Notes under the pieces: model-generated
Databases searched by the model: none
The model's input: the letters and a program-made list of their open reading frames with translations, nothing else
What the model was told of the DNA's origin: nothing
Assembly (NCBI GenBank): GCA_035578905.1
Contig: JAQJVL010000201.1
Location: forward strand, 806,001-870,000
From: Stictocephala bisonia
Lineage: Eukaryota; Arthropoda; Insecta; Hemiptera; Membracidae
Direction of reading: 5' to 3'
Length of the DNA stretch: 64,000 nucleotides
Shown here: piece after piece, positions 56,558 through 64,000 of the stretch
Layout of the letters: every line of letters begins with the position of its first letter
Numbering within the stretch: the first letter of the stretch is position 1
Program-made: the position numbers and the translations under genes

Positions 56558-57211
56558 AACATCCTTCAATAAATATTCTTTTATAAATATAGATTTATAC
56601 AACTTGTGTTTCATGTAAAATAAAAGTTGTTATTAAAAAAAAGGCTATTTTTTTTAGGAAACTCTAAACAAAAACAAGCATAGATGAAAAGGTGTTTCAC
56701 ATAAAAACAGCTGATATTTAAAATAATTAAAAACAGCTGTTCATAATGACTATGACATTATACATTTGGTTAGTAAACTTTATACAAATGAAAACTCCTA
56801 AACAAGCTTACATGAAAAAGTGCATTACTCTTTCATTTTCAAACTTATTTTTAAAATAGACGTATCTTTGGATTTGTTATTAAATTTACAAAATTAAATA
56901 AGTATATTACATTTTTAAAACAAATAATGGTTTTAATGTTTTTAACATTTCTTATGGCTGCCATTTTCAAACTGAGAGAGATAAATTTATTACTTTTTTA
57001 TTTTAGACTACCCCTAACTAGGTTAGCAAATATGCCAAGTTTCAAAGTCTTAGCTCAAACCATGTTTGAGAATACTTTTTTTAATAAAAAACACATACAG
57101 ACAGACACTTAACAAGGTGAGATAGGCCATATGTTTACAGGAACTTTTTCGCTTATTTTTATGTCTACTATCATGTTCTGAAGTTGTGCCAACTTCTCGC
57201 GAAACACCCTG

Positions 57212-57959
57212 TATAAATGTGAATAGTGCAATTTTTTGTTCTTTTTTTAATTTAATTTATATACTTTCAGTTCAACAAGAGCAGCACCAAAATGTCTACT
57301 GCATTTTCAAATAATATGTTTAACAAAAATAAACATAATAATATACAGGACAATTCTTATAACCGTAGACTAGGCCGAGCACTACTAACTTGTATTAAAA
57401 TGTTTGCATTACGTACAAGCGTCCAACTACACTTTTCTGCTTCCCATTGTGTTTTAAATATAAAGATAGAGACATAACATTGAATGAATTATACCAAATA
57501 AAAGTATATATTATTGGCTTTCTAATTGTGACAGCTAATATAATAAATATTATGATTATATATATAATTTCAACTGCAATTATTATTTGAAGCTTTACTA
57601 CTGAGGACAAAGAAAATTTATCTATTGAGGAAAATTCTTATTATTTGGTTAGGCAAATTTTGTTTCAGAAAAAAAAAGTTAAATATTAAGTAAGTGAAAT
57701 AGCATGTTTCGTTTGAATTTCCTTATTTTGTTTGTTTAGAAATATTGTAGCCTACCGATTGAATATAAATAGTATTTTTTTTTTTTTAATTAGAGTATTG
57801 TTTGTTTTCATTTGAGTAAATGGTAAATGGAGTTTTTTCATGATTGAGAGTAAATGGTATTTTTTGTTTGACTTTAAATATTTTTTTTTGTATGTTAGAT
57901 TGTTTTAAATCTTTGTAAGTGTAACACAAATGATTTAGTTTGAATTTAAATGTATATTT
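57212..57959. other. AT-rich spacer, nothing recognised
   Basis: Several T-rich runs; no gene-like frame or repeat recognised. Confidence 0.4.
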
Positions 57960-58252
57960 ATTATTTTATTTATTTATTTTTTTATTTATTCTTAAGACGC
58001 CGATCGTCAAGATATGGGCGAATATGGATTTCGAATGAATGTGATGAGTGTAGATGAGCGAATGTGGGTCATTGTTACAAACTAAGGCCGACTATTCCTC
58101 AGAAAGTGTCATTAATTAATAGCCCAATGACAAATGAACAGCCGGTGATTATCAGCTGATCCTTCTCAAAATGTATTGACTCTGATTGGGATCGAACTGA
58201 GAACCTTTAGCACATGAAGCTGGGATTGAACCAACTACGCTACCGACCAATT
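57960..58252 (-). mobile_element. tRNA-derived SINE, minus strand
   Basis: This is the inverse of the 20831-21110 SINE over its whole length. On the minus strand it begins AATTGGTCGGTAGCGTAGTT (A box), carries TCAGTTCGATCCCAATCAG (a better B box, with GTTCGATCC, than the plus-strand copy), and ends GACGATCGGCGTCTTAAG with an AATAAATAAATAAATA tail. The two copies differ at about 10 percent of positions. Confidence 0.87.
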
Positions 58253-58931
58253 TTATTTAAATATATAAAATTTAGAATGTTTTATATATTTAGTGTTAAA
58301 ACTTAGAAATACAGATTCGTTATTTGCAAGCCTATTTGTAGTTATTGACCTGTTTGTAAATCTTCCTTTTCTTTGAAATCACTTGCCGATTAATAAAATT
58401 AATGTAATTTTTTTTAATCATTACTTAGCTTTTACGAATTTGCATAAACTATGGTTAATATTTCATAATTAATACTCATGGGTTAAGGGACGTCATGGGC
58501 AAAGGAAGAGTGTATACATGTTTCTTTTTCATAAAACTAAATAATATCAAGTTTATAATTTTTCGAAAAAGATGACTATAAATACATCATTATCTTAGTC
58601 TTCAGGAGTTGATGTGGTAAACGAGACGCGGTCCACATCCGAAGACCAAGATAGTTGGTGTGCATAAACAAGCGTGGATGTATTTTATCTGTACAATAAC
58701 AAACTTGTTTTAAAACAAGTCTACAATAGTTTAACCACTTATTAATTCAAATAAAATTAAACATGATTAAGAATACTTATCACAGTACATTAATAGTTTT
58801 GATTGGTCTTTTAGGATAACCGGATAACCCCTTACAGAATCAATGTTACACTTACTCCTACAAAATATGCAGTGCACTTAAAAAAGTCAGTATGATAGTA
58901 GCCGTTATGATATTATACTGGTAGGTATTTA
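58253..58931. other. AT-rich spacer, nothing recognised
   Basis: No gene or repeat recognised. Confidence 0.4.
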
Positions 58932-60565
58932 CAGTCTGTATACGGTAGGGTGGCGCACGGACCCGCCAGCTACCTGTGTCTGTCCTTTCCTGCCCCCGGC
59001 GCTCGCGGCTGTTTCCATAATGAGTCACCAACTAGCCCCTCTAATAGAATTATTAACTTTTTTTACTTTCTCATAATATCTCAATTTTAATAGAATATTT
59101 GTAAAGTACTAACAAAACTAAGAAAAGTGATATAAAACACGATGTGCTTTGATTATAAATAACGAAATGGTCGAAAGTTATTTTTTAGCCGGAATACTGT
59201 ATGATTTGTTAAATGTTTTATATTTCTCATAATTCCCTAATCTTGATACAATATTATTTTAAGAGTTCTTTGAAAAAAGGTAGAATAATTTAAAACTATG
59301 TTATCGCATACTATTTAATCAGCCAAAATATCATTAAATAGGCAACACTACATACTTTACAGTTTATTTGATTAATAAATCAACATTATTTTATATTACT
59401 CCCAGTAATCTTCTTCAAGCCAAAGTATTTAGTGTCCAGAAGTTGAGCATTTTCCATTTATCTTCCATGTTGTTTCCGTGTGACACTGAAATAAAACAAA
59501 ATCGCGCTAAAACCAATATACAATATTTTAAGATTGCAGTTAATTTTTTACCATTCGTTATATTTTATTACTAGTTCTAATGACATTAAAATGTTTTAAA
59601 GCATACATTGAAATGTTACAGTACCCGCTATTCATCAATCATCGCAACCTTATTGTCATGACTAATAAAGAAGTAGTAATATCTTATTATACTCTACTTA
59701 TATTTAAAAAAAAAACGTTTAAAGTCTCTGTAAATTTGAAGATAATTATTTTGTTTTACTGTATACTATTATCATATTTTTATACCCTTTTTGTAATCAT
59801 ATATATTACGTCCAATAAAATTTTCTAGGTAAATAGATTTTATTTTTTATTTTACCTGATTACTCTAGAGGTGACACTCCCAGATCGTCATCGTCATCGC
59901 TGGTATCCCAGTCACTGTCATCCGTTTCACCAGGGGCCAGATTAATGACTAGTTCTTGGACACTGACGTCATCAAGTCCTTCGTTTGTCCAGTCTGCCTC
60001 GACTTCTTTCTTGACGTGTTCAACGCATTTGCGCCAATCTTCTGAGGTGAAGGAGTTTACAGCTTCCATAAACAAATCCTGAACATCGTTCAATTTAAAT
60101 TCAATCTAAATTAGACTACGGTTAGTCATCAACAAGTTCAATGTCCTAACCAGTCTTGTTGTCCCATGTCCCATATCTGCACACTGCACGACTATGGGAG
60201 AAGGCAAGAGTACCGTACCTTATTTCAAAGTACTCTTAAAATAATATCGTATCATGATAAGGTTGTATGAGAAATGTAAAACATTTAACAAATCATACAG
60301 TATTCCGGCTAAAAAATAACTTTCGACCATTTCGTTATTTATAATCAAAGCACATCGTGTTTTATATCACTTTTCTTAGTTTTGTTAGTACTTTACAAAT
60401 GTTCTATTAAAATTGATATATTATGAGAAAGTAAAAAAAGTTAATAATTCTATTAGAGGGGCTAGTTGGTGACTCATTAAGGAAACAGCCGCGAGTGCCG
60501 GGGGGAGGAAAGGACCGACACAGGTAGCTGGCGGGTCCGTGCGCCACCCTACCGTATACAGACTG
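58932..60565. mobile_element. TA-flanked DNA transposon with about 290-bp inverted repeats
   Basis: The ends CAGTCTGTATACGGTAGGGT and ACCCTACCGTATACAGACTG are flanked by TA (58930-58931 and 60566-60567). The terminal inverted repeats extend to about 59220 and 60278 at about 95 percent identity, including the GC-rich block GTGGCGCACGGACCCGCCAG and the far AGCCGGAATACTGTATGATT segment. TA duplication points to the Tc1/mariner superfamily. The core carries a minus-strand transposase-like C-terminus (59860-60110). The rest of a transposase is not recognisable, so the copy is probably non-autonomous. High arm identity implies a fairly recent insertion. Confidence 0.9.
59860..60110 (-). pseudogene. 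Possible transposase C-terminal fragment
   Basis: The minus-strand frame reads KLNDVQDLFMEAVNSFTSED, then WRKCVEHVKKEVEADWTNEG, and ends in a run of Asp (TSDDDDDLGVSP) and a stop at 59860-59862. The SEDWRKCVEHVKKEVEADW block resembles the helical C-termini of Tc1-type DDE transposases. Its position between TA-flanked inverted repeats supports that reading. A TAATTTAG acceptor-like sequence precedes it at about 60100-60110, so it might be a terminal exon. No catalytic D/D/E block is visible upstream. A host-derived acidic protein exon captured by the element is an alternative. Confidence 0.55.
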
Positions 60566-60567
60566 TA

Positions 60568-61465
60568 GGAGGAGGTCCCGTGAGCTGAGCTCTACAGCAG
60601 GTAGGAAGCAGGTAGAGTGTGAGGACAGGTAGTTTTAGGTGCGCACAGGAGACACACCCCTAGCGAAAATTATTTATGACGACCCCTCAGCCAGGTAAGA
60701 GGCGCTCCTTGAGTCACGGATTCTAGCTGGCCATGGCTATATACTGGATGTGGTAGGTAAAGCCCAGCCCTGACTAAAGTTTGCTTTTGAGCAAATTGAT
60801 TGATTGAGCATAGATTGATGATTTAACCTAATTTTATTAGCTAAAATGGATAATTGCCCATATGAACTTTCATTTTGTGGTTTGCATAAATAGGTGAAAT
60901 CAAGTGTTGGACAGTTCCAAGAATTTTCAAACAATCTGCCCCACTACTAGGAGGTAACGCAACATTGGCCCCGAATGACAAAAAACACACAGCATTGTAC
61001 TGTCGAATATTAGTTATAGGCTACAGCTTTTTGATAATTAATATGTACCAACAAATAATTTCTGTAGTTCTTGAGGCATGTGCGATTCAGGAAGATTAAT
61101 TTTGCCATTTCCACAACACAAACTACTGTCCGCGCAGAAATTATGGATACTCGAGTTCACGATACCCTATCTCCGAAACGGTCCGTTCGATTTTAACGAA
61201 ATACCTATCAAATTAAAGGAAATATTGTCAATTTTTATACTACGAAGTTTCGATTTTTTACGTAGCTTTTTATAAGTAAGTGCGGGCATTTGTTTCGCAT
61301 TTCGTCAAGATTATGAGATGTCAAACTGAGAAGGCCTACACGATTGGAGACTGCACAGCGATAACCGATTCGAAAGTTATTATCTTGTGATTTTATGTAT
61401 CTGTCTTTGTCTTATTTATTTATATTTTTTGTTGCTGTGTGCCTACTCTTTTCCTTTGGACCAAC
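60568..61465. other. Spacer; no gene supported
   Basis: The 65-codon frame at 61078-61275 (CTATCTCCGAAACGGTCCGT region) is probably transposon-derived untranslated sequence rather than a gene. Nothing else recognised. Confidence 0.35.
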
Positions 61466-61466
61466 C

Positions 61467-61495
61467 ACTATTGCCTCATTTAGTTTGAGGCAATA
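61467..61495. other. 9-bp hairpin at outer edge of foldback arm
   Basis: ATTGCCTCA and TGAGGCAAT are perfect inverses with a 7-base loop, directly before the first arm subrepeat. It may mark the outer end of the 61.5-64 kb foldback element. Confidence 0.5.
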
Positions 61496-64000
61496 TGAAA
61501 TTATCAGTTTGGGAATTAAGTAGATGTCAACCTGTAGCTCAACATCTGGCTGAGGGATATGAAATTATCAGTTTGGGAATTAAGTAGATGACAACCTGTA
61601 GCTCAACATCTGGCTGAGGGATATGAAATTATCAGTTTGGGAATTAAGTAGACGTCAACTGTAGCTCAACGTCTAGTTGTGAGAAATTAAACTATCCGTT
61701 TAAGGATCAAAGCTTTGTCTACCTGTACCTCCTATTGCCGTCCACTTTTAATTGTTTTTGATCAAAACAAAACGACATTATAATATACTTAGTTTTGTAC
61801 ATTACAACTACCTAACTAGAATCTACATTTTCCGGTGACAACTGCGTCAAGGTACTTTCTACAATATTTACAAGATAACCAGACGTTTCGCCCATACTGT
61901 GATGTAGATTCTACTCGTAGTTATGACACTGGCCGCTTAAGCTTAAGTTCTAAGACAAAAATACCTAATTTCAAATAATAAAATTAAATCCAACATTTCA
62001 TTGAAGCATTCGAATTTGATCGAAACATTCACCTAACCAAATGTTTTATATGTAAACATGTCCAAATTACCTATAACACATCTCTTTTAACAAATGTCTA
62101 ATTTAAAATATAAGTGTCTAATTTAATCAAATCGCATCGACTGTCTACGTTTCAATATTGAAATAAAATTTGTAAAAAAATCCTATATATTAGGCTAATA
62201 ATATTAAAATTCCAGCTCCGTTATTTTCTTCTACACTTAGTTAGTTCGTATAAAATAATCATAGAAATATATCATTCTAGTGGTTGTCTTACAATCTGTG
62301 TGAACGAAATAACCCTATTAATTTAAGACGTTCTGTAGATAACTTGATATTTTAGCCGTGCAATACTGTCCTGCTCTCTATGGTTAACCTAACGAATTAT
62401 TTTGACCATTTAACATTTTTATGCCCCCAGCTGATTAATTAAAATTAATCTCCATAAGAATAAAATTGCAACTTTGACGCCGGGTAGGGTAAAAACCTAT
62501 GGGAGTATTTAAAATCTTGTTCCGTTACAACTTAGAAATCAAAATTACCTTTTGAATTAAAAAAATTTGATCAAAATCGGTCATGTAATAAAATCAGAAA
62601 GTGAGAGAACTAAATGACGTGATTGTTTTAATATGTAGGATATTCATTTTATTTTTGGTTGCTTGTTGTTGGAAGTTTGTTATTTACAATCATCCCATAC
62701 ATATTTTTTTTATAATTGAGGTATTAATTAAAAATGTTTAAAATAACCATAAGTTATTTTCAACGTTTTTATTCGTTTTTTAAGTAACATAGTACCGTAA
62801 TTTCCTTTTCATATAATTACCTGAAACATTTTAATCGATTATTAAAAACCACGTCTACAGGAATGCGTTTCAAACAATGGCATCGCTTGTAAAAAGTACA
62901 GAAAGGGAAAGTATAGTCCTTTGAAGATTTTATGATACTACATGAACGCTCAGCTGTATTGCAGAATGAGCCAGAGGAAACAAAGAGTACAAGGCGAATT
63001 ATACATGGCAAGACCTAACACGTACAGCAAAGGACAACAACGGATAGCTTGTGCTGTGAAAATTAAATTATACATTGACGTCTCGAGGGTTTATTATATT
63101 TTGAAAATCAATTTCAATCCTGCCATACCAAACAGTGTCCAGCAATACCCATGAGTTGGAAGGAACTCATACAACACGCCAGGACGTGAAGGCAATCGGC
63201 GTCCTTTATCAGATTCAATAACAAGAGAATAGGAACCGAGAACAGGAAATGAGAATATTTCGGTGTGAGGAAATGGAGTTGTTATCCGCCAGTTCAGAAT
63301 GGGAGGTGGGACGTGTGTTGGACTAAGTTCATCTGGTCTGCAACTTGATTAAACAGCTGAATGACTGACGCTAGTTTAGTGAATTGGGTAAATACTTGTG
63401 GACAACAAGTCCAACTGAAGCGACCATACACGACAAGAGTCGTACTTAACAAAATTACCATTGGCAATGTTACAATTATTATTATGGCATGGTATTTCTT
63501 ACAGAATGTTCAATCATGTCAGAAAAGATATGTTTTCTTTTGAACTTTTTTGCAATTTCCAATTGTTTGTCCTATTTTAGATAAGTACGTCGTTTGAATG
63601 CTAAGCTTTGTAAGAGTATACACACAACGCCCCTCCCCCACATTCACTCACGAACACAAACACGTGCGTACGCACGGTTTAATTCCCATTGTTAGTGTGA
63701 TATCTTTCAGCTAGACGTTGAGCTACAGGTAGACAAAGCTTTGATCCTTAAACGGATAGTTTCATTTCTCACAACTAGACGTTGAGCTACAGTTGACGTC
63801 TATTTAATTCCCAAACTGATAATTTCATATCTCTCAGCCAGATGTTGAGCTACAGGTTGTCATCTACTTAATTCCCAAACTGATAATTTCATTTCTCAAA
63901 ACTTGACGTTGAGCTACAGGTTAACGTCTACTTAATTCACAAACAGATATTTTTACATCTCTGAGCTAGACGTCGAGGTAGCTACAGGTAGACAATGCTT
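61490..64000. mobile_element. Foldback element with subrepeat arms (runs off window)
   Basis: The left arm (61490-61735) contains three units of about 63 bases (TATGAAATTATCAGTTTGGG, AATTAAGTAGATGTCAACCT, GTAGCTCAACATCTGGCTGA) and an inner unit ending AAGCTTTGTCTACC. The right arm (63708-64000) is the inverse: GGTAGACAAAGCTTTGATCC first, then AGACGTTGAGCTACAG units. Arms made of tandem subrepeats are the hallmark of foldback-type elements. The 1.97-kb core contains the dispersed repeat at 62822-62960 but no recognisable transposase. The right end is beyond the window. Confidence 0.8.
62822..62960 (+). repeat. Dispersed repeat, copy B (also at 50462-50600)
   Basis: ATTATTAAAAACCACGTCTA, CAGGAATGCGTTTCAAACAA, GTAAAAAGTACAGAAAGGGA and TGATACTACATGAACGCTCA align with 50480-50585. 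Downstream to about 63150 the sequence is more GC-rich and may belong to the same element, but the other copy does not extend there. Confidence 0.7.

Larger units (their letters stand above)
54921..57211. mobile_element. Foldback DNA element, about 500-bp inverted arms
   Basis: The ends CAGGGTGTTTCGCAAGAGGT and its inverse ACTTCTCGCGAAACACCCTG delimit a 2291-bp element. The arms (about 54921-55425 and 56715-57211) are inverted copies at perhaps 80 percent, including TTTGCATATTTGCTAACCTA paired with TAGGTTAGCAAATATGCCAA and the AACAGCTGTTTT segments near the inner ends. The loop carries two direct copies of another repeat (55475-56470) and a long TA microsatellite. No transposase is recognisable; the 61-codon frame at 56927 lies in the right arm. 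No clear target duplication could be read. Confidence 0.85.

Overview
This window looks like AT-rich, intron- and transposon-dominated nuclear DNA from an animal, most likely an arthropod. There is no bacterial gene packing, operon, Shine-Dalgarno site or CRISPR array. The recognisable protein pieces all belong to eukaryotic transposable elements: LINEs, Penelope-like elements, pogo/Tigger and other DNA transposons. tRNA-derived SINEs and long minisatellites fill much of the rest. I cannot name the species from the sequence. No complete host gene can be supported. Two minus-strand segments (45666-45796 and 48873-48965) look like host exons.

Layout. 0-8 kb: unannotated AT-rich DNA, an 83-bp minisatellite (3766-4420), a 0.75-kb palindrome (5108-5856) and a 79-bp minisatellite (6612-7797). 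8.5-21 kb: a decayed jockey/CR1-like LINE, a second LINE scrap, a Penelope GIY-YIG scrap, three pieces of a SINE family, and several outposts of a dispersed 36-bp minisatellite. 22.7-25.5 kb: a tandem array of roughly 100-bp units containing an 807-bp higher-order duplication. 27.9-31.1 kb: a head-to-head pair of Penelope-like copies, one split by a pogo/Tigger element just after the reverse-transcriptase YVDD motif. 31.6-36.2 kb: a LINE remnant sitting between inverted-repeat arms, another inverted repeat, and a pogo-like MITE with perfect TA duplication. 36.6-40 kb: a degenerate Penelope-like element split by a candidate 1.9-kb solo LTR. 40.9-42.2 kb: a PIF/Harbinger-like element with TTA duplication and internally repeated right half. 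43.9-44.7 kb: a fresh 5'-truncated RTE-type LINE with a perfect 13-bp target duplication. 45.6-49.6 kb: candidate exons around a 34-unit, 56-bp minisatellite, then an unrecognised coding relic. 50-53 kb: a pogo/Tigger scrap, a hAT-type MITE carrying the 36-bp minisatellite, and a 58-bp minisatellite. 54.9-57.2 kb: a 2.3-kb foldback element. 58-60.6 kb: a minus-strand SINE and a TA-flanked transposon with about 290-bp inverted repeats. 61.5-64 kb: a foldback element whose arms are themselves tandem repeats, running off the window.

Nothing here is a concerted gene pathway. The most interesting signals are structural: repeated nesting and palindromes, hammerhead-ribozyme-like motifs at Penelope ends, SINEs with a shared tail and different heads, and a minisatellite that has reached seven loci, one of them inside a MITE. 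All family assignments come from motif recognition by eye, without database searches.
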